The notes under the pieces are model-generated. The model worked only from the letters and a program-made list of their open reading frames with translations, was not told the DNA's origin and did no database searches. Shown here piece by piece: positions 53,469 through 64,000 of a stretch of 64,000 nt of DNA. Position numbers and translations under genes: made by a program. The stretch covers positions 372,001 through 436,000 of the forward strand of contig JADILM010000006.1 in assembly GCA_016617785.1 (NCBI GenBank). The letters run 5' to 3'. This DNA comes from Sporobolomyces roseus. Lineage: Eukaryota; Basidiomycota; Microbotryomycetes; Sporidiobolales; Sporidiobolaceae. How positions within the stretch are numbered: position 1 is the first letter of the stretch; the number at the start of each line of letters is the position of its first letter.

Positions 53469-56400
53469 TCATATCGGAATTCGAGCAGGCGAGGGGATAT
53501 CGGAATTCGCTAGGGCGTCGGCACATCGAGAACAGACTGGAGGAGTAGCGGCAGTAGGTTGCTCGGCAATAGCGACAGGTGGAGTAACGGTGTGTTGCCA
53601 ACACCGCGGGCATTTCGATGCGCGGGAAGGGAGAATCGTAGCGATAGTTGACAAATCTGAGGGATGCTCAAAAGTTAGTCAATAATCTGGGCTCTTCTCG
53701 CTGACATAGATAGATGTAAAGAGTTTGGACTCACCAGCGCTAGACTTTGAAGTGTATCGCCAGGGTGAGTCCGAACAGATTTGGTCGTCGATCGAAACTT
53801 CGGCGACGATGAAGAGCGTTCTCAGGGTGTCGACTGTTGTTCCGATATGGCAAGTGAGTACTAAGCACAAACATCGAGCAAGGACAGGAAATGCTCACGA
53901 TGTTTGAGAACGGTTTCTGAGGGAGAAGTCAGAACGACTCGAGCTTCGGCGGAACTACCGATGTTTCTGCTCAATCGTAAAGTGTCAGTCATCGTTCGTA
54001 CGGATCTGATCCAGTATCGATCAAGCTTACTTGCTGTTCCTCGCTTCTTCGAGTAAACCCATGACTTCTGTTCTGAGAAGTAGCAATTCATCCATCTCCG
54101 TCTTCACCTCCGCATTGTTCCAGCTCGGTTCCTGATCATGAGAGGAGATGGCTTCATGAGTATCACTCGAAGGACGGAGACGTAGAAGCGAAAACTAACG
54201 GGTGCAGGCCAAATCTTCTCGAAAACGCTAGTTTGTCGATCCGAATCAATGACGGGATCTTTACTCGCACCGGAGGAGAAATGATGAATCTCTTCGGCGA
54301 GGAGAGGAGCGAGAGGGGAGAGTATGGAAAGGTAGGTATCGAAAACCTGCACGAACAGATTCGGAGTAAGTCGAGAGCGCAAACAAACCGAATTGACAAC
54401 TGTGAATGAGGGAGCTACTTTTTGCAGGGTATATACGACTTGCCGACGTGCGAGTGAAGATCGAGAGTCGGCGTAAAGGGTATCTTTCGTGACGTCGAAA
54501 TAGAATGAAGAAAGAGTAGAATTCGAGAAAGTCGAAAGAGCTTGATAGGCTAGATACAGAGCGTTGCACAGTAACGATCAGTTTCGCGTGGGGAACAGTG
54601 CATGCGCGAACGGAAGAGCTTACCTCGGTTGAATTGGTATGAAGAGAAAGCTTCTCGAGCTGTTTGATCGAGGGTGTAGAGTTCATGGAGAATATAACGT
54701 TCGACCTGAAAGCAGCCGAAAGGGTCCCACATCAGTACATTCGCTTATCGTCAATGAGGGTCCGAAATTCCAACTAACCAATCCGAGATCTCGTACGTCC
54801 ATTTCCTCCCTCTTTTCTTGACCAAGATTCCCCAGTAAGAACCTCGCGGTGTTTCGAATCTTCCTGAAGCCATCGAAGGTTTGCGCGAGGATTCCAGGAC
54901 CGATGAGAACGTCTCGAGACGAATCGACTGATGCGACCCAAATGCGCAGCAGATCAGTCCCGTAAGCTGGTTCGAGTTTCGAGTTCTATAAACATACCAA
55001 CGCCCGCGCATCAGCTATCGAATCTCAGTGCGCCAGAGAGAGAAGTGCTTACCTTTCCACCTTGAATGACTGTACTCGGACTGATCACGTTTCCCAAACT
55101 CTTACTCATCTTTCTACCCTTGTCGTCAAGCACCATTCCATGCGTAATAACGTCCTTGTACGGTGCCATAGGAGGTTCTCCATCCTTCCCAGAAGCGACC
55201 TTTGTCAACAACGAACTCTGAAACCATCCTCGATGTTGATCCGAACCTTCGAAATAAACATCCGCCAACGATCCAGCTTCCGATTGAACCCCTTGTTCCC
55301 TCAACAGCGTCCATGAACATCCAGAATCAAACCAAACATCCAAAGTATCCGTTCCTTTCCTCCAAGTTCGTCCCTCTTTTTGCGCTCGTTCGAGTTCACG
55401 AGGTTCGACAAATTCTTCAGGAGATCCAGACCACCAATAATCGGTTCCTCCGTTACGTTCGAGTACGGAAACGATGTGATCGATGTTCGAGGGAGTCAGG
55501 AGAGGCGTTTCGACGTTTGATGAATCGGTCGAATAGACGACTGGAATCGGAACTCCCCATGCGCGCTGTCGAGAGATGCACCATTCTGAACGACCTCGGA
55601 CATACATCTCGAGAGTACGAGAGCCTATACGTGATTACAAGGTTAGCAGCGGTAGTGTCGTTCTATGCGAAAAGGAATGAGAGCTGACCTCGAGAAGGGT
55701 AGAAATTGACATCCTCCAACGCTTTCACCGCATCATCCTTTACATTCTCCAGATTCGCGAACCACTGACTCGAAGCCCTGGAGTCGAAATCGAGGAAATA
55801 TCAGTGACTGTGAAATCAGAAGATGCAAAAAAAACCGAAAGATTCGACTGACCTGAAAATGACAGGTTTCTTAGTTCTCCAATCATACGGGAACTTATGC
55901 ATGACCTCTACTTCCTTCAACAAGGTTCCCCTCTCCTGCAATATCCTAATAACTTCTCCCACCCCATTCCCCAACACATCTTTCCCTTTCAACCTCTCAA
56001 CCACTTCACTATCCAACCCAAACTCACTCATCGTTTCGTTCAATTTCCCTTCCCCATCGACTGCGCAATAGATATCGGATACTTTGAATGGAGAGTCAGG
56101 GGAGAGAGTGGATTGGAATGATCGGTAGGATTCGAAATCTTCGATTCCGTGTGCTGGTGAAGTGTGAACTAGACCAGTACCCGTCGTTGCGGTCACGTAG
56201 GATGCGGGGATGATTGGTCGAGGAAGAGGAGGAGAGGCGGAGGTAGAGGAGTTGAGGACGGAAGTATAAGTCGTCGAAAGGAGAGACGAACCTGCGACAG
56301 GGAGCGAGAAAAAGATGTAAGCGGAACCGACGAACGTCTCGCGTAGTCAGGGGCGATGGGACGTACCAAGGAAGGAAGCGATTGATTTGAGAGAGGTATC

Positions 56401-57744
56401 GAAGATTTCGGACAGAGCAGAGATTCGTTCGGACGCGACGATTAGGAGTTCATTCGAATCTTGCCGCCTCACGAGCGAGTACTCCATCGTAGGTGAGACA
56501 GCAATCGCCTACATAACTCTACCGTCAGTCTGAGCTCATGATATAGCGTGCGAGTGAGAGCTTACGAGGTTACTCGGTAAAGTCCAAGGAGTAGTAGTCC
56601 AAGCAGCCAAACTGATCTTTTCTTTCCCAACATCGATTTCCAATCCCATCGATTCAAACGCAGTCACCAACCCTTCCCCGAGTGATTGAATAGGCAACGC
56701 GACATAAACTGAACGTGAAACGTGATCTTCACGATATTCGAGTTCTGCTTCTGCCAATGCAGTTCGAGACGATGGGGAATAGAGTGTTGGTCGATTATGC
56801 GAAACGATCAAACCTGTTCTCGTTGATCTGATCAGCCAGATCCTCATCAGAGGAAAGGTAGGAGAACATGTACTCACCTTTCCTAACCATATCCCTCACG
56901 ACCTCCAATTGTCGCTTCTCATAACTCCAATCCATTGTCCTATACGGATTCTCCCAATCCCCGATGACCGCAAAACTCTTGAACTCCCCTTTTTGTAACT
57001 CAATACCTTTCTCAGCTTCTGTTCGAGCGGCAGATCGGATCTGTTGAGGAGTGAGAGAGGATGCGGGTTTCTTCAGAGCTGAGAGAGCTTTCAGTTCGAG
57101 TGGTAGCCCGTGTGTGTCGAATCCAGGTACGTAGCTAGGGATCGGGAGAAGGTGAGCTGGGAAAGTCGGAGGAACAGGGAGAAAGAGAGAGAAGACGTAC
57201 TGGATTCGATAACCTTGAATCAGTTTGCTTCGATTAATGATATCTTTCGTAATCTTGTTCAGTGCGTGGCCTGTGTTATCCGCTTCCCCTCACATGAGTA
57301 ATTTAGTCTTCAGTGTGAGCGAGGGATCGGCAGACGCACCGCAATGAAGACTACCATTTGCGTAAGGAGGTCCATCATGAAGTACGAACAACGGTCTATC
57401 CGTTTGTTTAGCCTGAAAGCCCTCACCAGCTACACTCAGCTCCGATCTTCCGAGTGTACAGACGATTCAAAGAGGCTCACCTGCCATTCGTACAACCCTT
57501 GAGGAGTTGTATCCCAAAACAATTTCTCCCTCTTTACCGCTTCCGCCCTCAAAGGAAACGCCGTCTTTGGTAAATTCAACGATTCAGAATAGTATTGAGC
57601 TAAAGGATCTTTCAAAGGTTTCGGTTTCTTCTTCTGAGAGGAGGAGGGAGAGGTGGGTTGGAAGAATGTTGAGCGAGTGGTCGAGAAGAACGAGGAACGA
57701 ATAGAAGGGAAGGGAGATCGATGTGGGAGGTGAGATAGGAGCAT
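53469..57744 (-). CDS. ISM1: Mitochondrial isoleucyl-tRNA synthetase
   Basis: A long multi-exon gene; the first exon starts at 57744, the last ends at 53469. Class I synthetase that charges mitochondrial tRNA-Ile. The N-terminus is a Ser/Thr/Arg-rich mitochondrial presequence. The HIGH-type signature is [15 protein letters not shown] (about 57340-57395), split by an intron. The editing and catalytic parts include [24 protein letters not shown] and [12 protein letters not shown]. The KMSKS loop is [19 protein letters not shown] (about 55080-55130). The C-terminal zinc-finger motif typical of bacterial and organellar IleRS is present (KCPRCW and CSRC, about 53500-53620). Internal exon limits were not all resolved. 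Confidence 0.92.
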
Positions 57745-58050
57745 AGTGCGGTGTGGGGAGCTCTACAGAGTGACAGGAAGTGGTGGATCGGCTCGGGATG
57801 GAAGTGGTGGGAAAGTTGAAGCAGCGTCTGATTGAACTCGCTGAATTGGGCTATCGGCTCTTCCTGAGCTGTCCTAGAGCTCTACCTTGTCGCCCAAGCA
57901 CTTTAGCGAGAAGTCAAGTAGAGGTAGAAGGAGAGATTGGCTATGAAATACATTTGCCTTTGACTGTGTGACTTGCAATTCGAGGCAAACTTTTGACAAA
58001 AAAAGTTGCAGCTTCTAGTTTTTCTCCACTTCACTTCGACTACTAACGAC
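57745..58050. promoter_or_regulatory. Divergent ISM1-RPF2 promoter region
   Basis: 306 nt between divergent start codons, with an A-rich run near 57995-58005 and a pyrimidine-rich leader before RPF2. No ORF or other feature. Confidence 0.4.
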
Positions 58051-59380
58051 ATGAGTACACCGATCATCGCACCTGCCAAACCCAAGAATGCTAGATCGAA
58101 ACGAGCAGCCGTGCAAAGGGAGCCGAAACTAGTAGAAAAGGAAGCTAAAACTGCAGTATTTGTGAGAAGTTCAGGAATCAGCGATAAAGTAAAGACTGCC
58201 TTGACTGAACTAGTAAGCCTTACTCTCTAACTACTCCCAGCTATCCAATGCTCACCCCAGGAGTGATGCTAGAATCAATTGAAGAAACCTCATTCAATTA
58301 CTTTCTCAAAATCAAACTTGATCAGACCTTTCGAAGACAACTCTTCATTGAACTTTTGGAGTTCAAAAAACGATGCCAGTTTGTTCTTGATCGGAACCCA
58401 CACGAAGAAGAGACCACATGGGTTGGTGTGGGTGAGGTGTTTCGCGGGAGAAGTAATGGAAATGTTGGAAGTTGGTATCGAGGAAGTCATGGCCATGTCG
58501 GATTTCAAGGTGAGCAAACAACACTATGTTGCTCATGAGGAAGTGCTGACAGAAGAACGTTGAGATAGGGAGTGAAATCGACCGCTGGTTCAGTACCTTT
58601 ATTCCATTTCTCTGCGACAGAACCTCATACTACCCTCTGGGACTCTCACCCAACCTATCAACAATTCAAATCCATCCTCCTCGACTTCTTCCGCGGCAAC
58701 GAGATGGACGGAGTAGCGTTGAAAGGATTAGAACGAGTGATTAGTGTCACGATTGGAAACTCTTCTGCCGAATCCGCTGGAGAATCTCTCGCTTCAGCAG
58801 CTGGGAAAGGGAAAGCAGTCGAATCGTTGATTGGAGGATTGAACAAGAACCCGAATGGAGGAGAGGATTACGAGGAGGACAAGAGTCTCCCCGTCGTTCA
58901 TTTCAGAACTTACAATGTTCATTTCATGAGGTCTGGAGTACCGACTCCGAGGGTCGAATTGAGTCCCCATGGTCCTCATTTCACTTTCTCGTTGAGGAGG
59001 AGTCAGACTCCGGCTCAAGAGGTTTGGAAACAGGCGATGAAGAAGAAGGAGAAGAAAAAGTCAAACCCGGACAAACCCAAGAACAAGAACATCGATGTAA
59101 GTCTTGCATTGCCCTCTCTACTACTTCTGAGATTCTATACTGATGCAAGAGTGTGTTTGGTGTATAGATCAACGAGATGGGAGACAAGATTGGAAGAGTT
59201 CACGTCGACCGTCAAGATCTCTCTACTTTACAATCTCGCAAGTTCAAAGGACTCAAGAAGCGAAAGAACGAGGATGGACAATCGGACGGAGAAGGTGTCG
59301 TCGGAGAGGATGGTACGACAGTGGAGAAACCTTTGAGTGGTGGAGGAGGAGAGGGAAGGAAGAGAAAGAAGGAGGAATAA
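58051..59380 (+). CDS. RPF2: Ribosome biogenesis protein RPF2 (Brix domain)
   Basis: Exons 58051-58212, 58273-58509, 58569-59096 and 59168-59380 give 379 residues. Rpf2 works with Rrs1 in the nucleolus to bring the 5S RNP into pre-60S particles. Family strings: KPKNARSKRAAVQREPKLVE at the N-terminus; KKPHSITFSKSNLIRPFEDN, NDASLFLIGTHTKKRPHGLV and FRTYNVHFMRSGVPTPRVEL across the Brix domain; and the C-terminal INEMGDKIGRVHVDRQDLST followed by a Lys/Arg-rich nucleolar-type tail. Length is slightly longer than yeast (344). The exon-2 acceptor at 58272 was chosen because upstream frames contain stops. Confidence 0.94.
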
Positions 59381-59595
59381 AGAATCGATTCTCTTTTGAT
59401 CCCCCTTTGTCTTTTTCTCTCTACCCGCAACCTTATACACTTGTCGTTCTATTATATCTCATGGCTGTTGAGAGGAGAGAGAGAGATACAAGTCGATTTT
59501 GTCGATCTTCGACTCTGCCGCAAAAAATGATCACTTTTTTGGCTTGAACCTTGATCAAGTTTCACCTTCACCTTTCATTCACCTCTCTCTACTCT

Positions 59596-61961
59596 ATGGC
59601 TTTGTAAGCTCACTCTGGATCGACTCATCGTGCTGATCACTCTTCTGACGCGCTTCTTCCTTCGCAGCGACTTTGCCAATTTCCGAGCAGGAAATGTCGC
59701 TTCAAACGCAGGTAAACACTCCTTCTCTCTCTCCCTAGACTGTGGAACTAGCACTGAAACGCGTACTCTCATAGAACTCGCCGATTCAACTGGATTAACT
59801 GAAGCTAGAACTACCATCGCGAAAGCTGCTCCGACTCCATCTGGCAAGAAAGTTGGAAGGCCTAAAGGATCCACTGCTGCTGCTGGAGCAAAGAAGAGGA
59901 AGGCACCTGATACGGATGGCATAGTCGGAGAGAGGAGGAGTACTAGGAGTAGAGTGGTGAAAGAGCCTGACCCTGAGAAGAAGGCAGACATTATAGCTGT
60001 TAGTCTCTCGCCCTCTCCTTTCTTCTCATATACGAGGGACTGAGCTGATCATGGAGGAGGATGTGGGTAGGCGAATGAGAAAGCAGAAGCGGAACAGAAA
60101 GCTGCAGATAGAGCGTACAAACATGAAGCAAGACAGATTTATGTCAAGACCAACCTCAATGGTGCGGAGAATCAGGAGTCGTTCGAAGGAATGTTGAAAG
60201 AGTTGTCAGAGTTCCAGTTGACGAAGAAAGAGAAGGAGGAAGACGATGGAGGGTGGAAAGTTGGAGAGAGACCTGTTTACAAGGAGGATTCATTGGAGGA
60301 AGCGACGGAACAGTTGAACTTCAAGTCGTATGTCTCTCTCTGTTTCTGTTCTCTTCTGTATCGAAAGCGAGAGACTGATGCGACAACCGTTCCTCACTCG
60401 AAAGGATCGCGAAAGTCACCCCCGAACGAATCTACTCTCTCGTTGTTCATCCTGATCCTACGAAAGATCTCGTATGTCTCGCAATCTCTCCTTTCCTCTC
60501 ATTGCCTGCATCTCATCTGTCCCCCGTCGATCCGATTGCAGGTTTTCGCAGGCGACAAGTACGGACACATTGCTCTTTGGGACGCTACTCACGCAGGAGA
60601 AGTCGCTTCAACCTCAAACGGATCAATCCGCGCTTCAAAGAAGGTGGAAGCTACGGATGAGGATGATGGAGAAGCAGCGGGAGAAGACGAGGTGGATGAG
60701 GAACCTTCGAAAGGGAAATTCTGGTTGTGGCAGGCACACAACAAGAGTTCTGTCTCTTCGCTCAAGTTCAGACCGAACAACACCAAGAAGGTTAGTCACT
60801 TACTCCTCTCATCGAGGGAACAACATGAGAATCTTGGGCTGATCTCGTTTTGTGGACTGTTTTCAGATTTACTCGTCTTGCTACGATTCGACTCTTCGCT
60901 CACACGATTTCGAGACTGGAATTTCAGAGGAAGTGGTCGACGCCGACAGTGATAGTTACGATGGATTGTTACATTCTTTTGATTTCGATCCTACCGGAAA
61001 CGAGATTTGGGGTGAGTTCTCCTCTCAAAGTTTTCCTCTCGAGATCTTGACTGACTGGATCCTCTCATGGTGATCAGCTTCTGATGGAGATGGAGGATTG
61101 CACTGGAGGGATTTGCGTGAACCGATCACTGAAGCGAAACGTTGGGATATCGATCGTGCGAAAGGTCCGTTTCCCATTTCTCTTCTTCTGCTCTCTTCCT
61201 CGAATGCAAGCTGACATCCGCCTCGTGGGTAGTCGGATGCGTTAGTATCAATCCTGCGAATCCAGGTCTCGCCGCTACCGCTCATCTCAAACGAGACCTG
61301 AGGATTTGGGATCTCAACGCACTTCGCGGTTGCGACCAGGATTCAACTTACGACGTTATCATGGACCAAGCGATGATTGTACAATACGCTCATGACAAAG
61401 CATGTTCATCTGCTTATTTCGATCCGAGTGGGACAAGGTTGTTGAGTACGAGTTACGACGATTGTTTACGAGGTAAGTCAAGCTTCTCTTCTCTTTCTAG
61501 CTTGTCGCCGTGATGCTGACCAGTCTCTCCACTCCTGAGTAGTCTGGGACATCGATCCTCACGCTCTCGACCGTCAAATGTTCAGAGACATCCCTGATGA
61601 TCAACCCAAATTCGAACCTACCGAAATCTTTTCTCACAACTGTCAAGGTGCGCACCTCTGCTTTGATTTCTCTCCCCCTCGCACTGCTGATCATCTTATA
61701 TCTCCCTCAGTCGGACGCTTCGTCACCGTTCTTCGTGCTTTCTGGTCTCCCTTACCTCCTTCTCTCGCTCCTCCTCACATTCACGTCGGTTCAATGCGAC
61801 GGGCAATTGATCTCTACACCCCGACCGGTATCCAATCGCGACATCTCACCGACGAGGCTATCACCGCTGTTCCTGCCGTCACTGCTTGTCACCCTACCGT
61901 CGCAGGAAAGTATTTCGGAGGATCAGCAAGCGGTAAAATTGCTTACTTCTCGAATCTTTGA
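59596..61961 (+). CDS. CMR1: WD40 protein CMR1/WDR76-like
   Basis: Eleven exons: 59596-59603, 59668-59711, 59775-59998, 60071-60327, 60405-60471, 60542-60790, 60867-61011, 61078-61164, 61233-61472, 61543-61647 and 61711-61961. They give 558 residues. Cmr1 is a nuclear chromatin and DNA-damage-site protein that joins protein quality-control foci on replication stress. The N-terminus has an AT-hook-like GRPKG stretch and basic clusters. Diagnostic strings are KVTPERIYSLVVHPDPTKDL, VFAGDKYGHIALWDA, IYSSCYDSTLRSHDFETGIS, GLAATAHLKRDLRIWDLN and RLLSTSYDDCLRVWDIDP. The first exon is only 8 nt (Met-Ala and part of Phe). Acidic insertions lie between blades. Confidence 0.92.
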
Positions 61962-62337
61962 AGGCGGGGATAGGAAGGGAATAGTCAGCTTGGTCTTCTA
62001 GGGTCCTACAGAGTAGTCAGTACGTTTTGTTTTATTATAGTTTTACTCTTGATTTCGATTCCCACTTGCGAGAAATCTGCGAGCGAATTCTCCAGCCTCA
62101 CCTTACACGCTATTCACACAATCGTCGATCAATCCACTAGTGACTTCAACTACTAGCTTGTCTGCTCAACACTCGTGGAATTCAACCGTCCTTCAATTCC
62201 TCTCATTCGATTTCACCGTCTTTTGGCCTCGTTGCATCTTCGAACAAAGTGAGAATTCGAGAAAAGGTTGTTACAACGACAATGTACTGCATTGATCAAA
62301 AGAAAGGAGAAATAGAATCGACCTCCCTCTGAACCCC
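61962..62337. other. Convergent CMR1-copy H 3' region
   Basis: 376 nt between convergent stops. Nothing beyond presumed 3' untranslated sequence was seen. Confidence 0.4.
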
Positions 62338-63790
62338 TCACAATTCATTCCGCATCCGGTCGACGATCTCTCTCAACGCAAACTCTTTCCCCTCTCCATT
62401 CCCCATCCTCATCAACTCGCCTTCGAATAAATGAACTGTACTATCCTCCATTGCCAACAGACTGCATAAGACGTCGAAAGAGCCGATTCCTGCCGTGACG
62501 AGAAGTTGAGCGAGGACGGGATTGTGAGAGTTATGGGGCTGGACTGAGCGGAGGAAGGAGAGGAGTTTAGGTTCAAATGATTCATTTGGCTGTGAAGTCG
62601 AACTCAGAGTGTAGGAGGGAACGTGAGGGCGATGAACAGGCTGAGAGGGGATTCGGAAGGTATCTGAATGAGACGGGGGAGGGACGAGAGTCGAAGTAGA
62701 CGTTGTTTGACGATAGGAAGTTGAGGGAAGAGGAGGAGCAATAGCAGGAGTGGAGGGGTTGGCATACTGGATCGAATGGTTGTGAGTAAGCCCGCTTGAT
62801 GTAAACCTCCATTTCCGATCTTGACCTTTCGCACCTCTGATCGTAAAGGGGCAGAGACTTCCAGGAGCTTCTCGGAAGCGGGAATGCCCACGACTACAGC
62901 ACAACGTGAAGTGCTCTATATCGGTTGCGGGGCTCTTACGGTACACCGTAAAATTGTGCTGTTTCGAGAAGGCGTAGGCGCGGACGAAGATAGGTGTAGG
63001 GGAATCAAATGCGTCTGACGGTGAAGGTAGAGAGACGAGTGTGTTCTGTCAAGTACGACGTGCGATCAGTCGCAAACAAGAGAAGTGAGCAAAGGAGGAT
63101 GAGAACGTACTCCTGCGAGCAATTCTGCGATTTCATGAAAGACCTGAGAAGCAGAAGGGTAAAGCGGAGGTTCGAGGTCGGTCCTCATCTTTTGCGGAGA
63201 TGGACTTGATGTCTCCGAACGAGGAGCAGCCGAATCTCCTTCTTCGTCGCCGATTTGCTGTTTGACACTATCCCTCCTCCTCCTCTTTCTCTCGCTCGCC
63301 AACCCCACCTGAGCGTCTTCATCTCCCGACAGTTCCGAATCGTACTCAGCCCTTGAAGCTCGCCCCATCCTTGCGCTGCCAATTTGCTTCTTCTCCTTGA
63401 TCGTTTTCTTCACTCTCTCAATCGATTTTCTCATCACGTCGCCGGCCTTCTCCCTCCACTGCTTCCTCGTATCCTTAGAGCAAGTATGTTGCTCGACAGA
63501 CTCGACGACCCTGAAGACAACCGGATCAGACCCCTCGACTTCCTTGATCACGACACGACAGGAGCACAGTTCCGAGTAATGGATTCGAATCGAACAGTGA
63601 AGGTAGATGTATTTGCCGGGAGTGCTCTGGGTTGTTCCCATCCTGTACCTAGCATTGCCTGTACTATGAGTGCTGAGTGAGTCTAGGAAGAGGCGTAGGA
63701 GATCAAGGAGTAGAACTGACCGCAGCGCTCAAAGACAGCTAATTTGGCTTCATCCAGGCTAGAGAACTCTGAACCGACTGTCGGTAACAT
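62338..63790 (-). CDS. Copy H: divergent family relative with two zinc modules
   Basis: Exons 63721-63790, 63111-63658 and 62338-63045 give 441 residues. It lacks the N-terminal block, helical block and five-exon layout of A-G. The first zinc module starts at the N-terminus (FSSLDEAKLAVFERCG) and has C-x9-C-x-C and a terminal H-T-C (HCSIRIHYSELCSC ... VEQHTC), like FAR1/MULE-type C2HC fingers. After basic and acidic linkers, the second module reads AYAFSKQHNFTVYRKSP and CSRGHSRFREAPGSLC ... THNHS, that is C-x14-C-x22-H-N-H as in A-G. The C-terminus (KLLSFLRSVQPHNSHNPVLA, GIGSFDVLCSLLAMEDSTVH) aligns with the A-G C-terminal block. No transposase core. Possibly closer to the ancestral form; DNA binding is inferred. 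Confidence 0.75.
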
Positions 63791-64000
63791 TGTGGGTTGA
63801 CTGCGCCGAGCAGATTAATGGGAGAAAGGAGGGGAAGAGTGCAAGCAGAGTGGGCGAGAGTTCTCCGATTTTTGACGAAGTTCGTTCGTCAACTTGGAGC
63901 TTGCGCGCTTCAACTACTACGCTCAAAGAGATGAGTCCCTCGCTGCTGCTTCGTCGTTTCGAAGATAATGAACTTTCTTCTTTGCACAGCCCCCCTCAGA
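63791..64000. promoter_or_regulatory. Copy H upstream region to window edge
   Basis: 210 nt upstream of copy H's ATG. No coding signal; likely the H promoter. Confidence 0.3.

Noticed and set aside
53443..53685. Plus-strand frame at the end of the synthetase gene
   Set aside because: It is the antisense of the conserved C-terminal zinc motif of isoleucyl-tRNA synthetase.

Overview
This window is nuclear DNA of a basidiomycete fungus, probably a yeast or dimorphic species. Genes are dense, carry many short spliceosomal introns (mostly 40-110 nt, GTnnGn...AG), lie on both strands and encode eukaryotic housekeeping proteins together with basidiomycete-type families (DUF7918-like, Zn2Cys6 regulators with a long zinc-finger loop). 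No prokaryotic operons, tRNA, rRNA or CRISPR arrays were seen. All exon models were built by hand from splice signals and reading phase; no database search was run.

Left flank (1-15.1 kb): an unrecognised acidic protein (minus, at the left edge), a 1,140-residue two-PWWP chromatin-type protein, a BRE4/DUF2421-type membrane protein (minus), a coiled-coil CCCH zinc-finger protein and a 12-exon transketolase.

Central region (15.6-49.7 kb): seven intact paralogues (named A-G here) of a putative DNA-binding family. All have the same five-exon structure and intron phases: a conserved N-terminal block, a helical block, an acidic linker, a C-x13-14-C-x25-H-x-H zinc module resembling the WRKY/GCM1/FAR1 class, a Ser/Pro linker and a conserved helical C-terminus. 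They form two inward-facing mirror-image arms: B, C, D on the minus strand (20.6-27.8 kb) and E, F, G on the plus strand (39.3-46.6 kb), with A outside. About 4.15 kb of the arms (19569-23721 and 43551-47704) is a near-identical inverted repeat that also copied the 3' part of a Zn2Cys6 regulator, leaving a truncated pseudogene beside an intact divergent Zn2Cys6 paralogue. The spacer between the arms holds single-copy genes: a MYND/MSS51-type protein, an orphan, MAGO nashi, the mitochondrial phosphatase PTC7, the import-motor subunit PAM17 and an RGG/DUF7918 protein. The paralogues look like mosaics, so repeated duplication plus gene conversion is the likeliest history.

Right flank (50.2-64 kb): an ABCG half-transporter (minus), mitochondrial isoleucyl-tRNA synthetase (minus), ribosome biogenesis factor RPF2, the WD40 protein CMR1, and a divergent eighth relative (H, minus) with two zinc modules. 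The housekeeping genes serve unrelated pathways (pentose phosphate, mRNA quality control, mitochondrial import and translation, ribosome assembly), so their neighbourhood gives no shared function. The special content of the window is the mirrored paralogue array.
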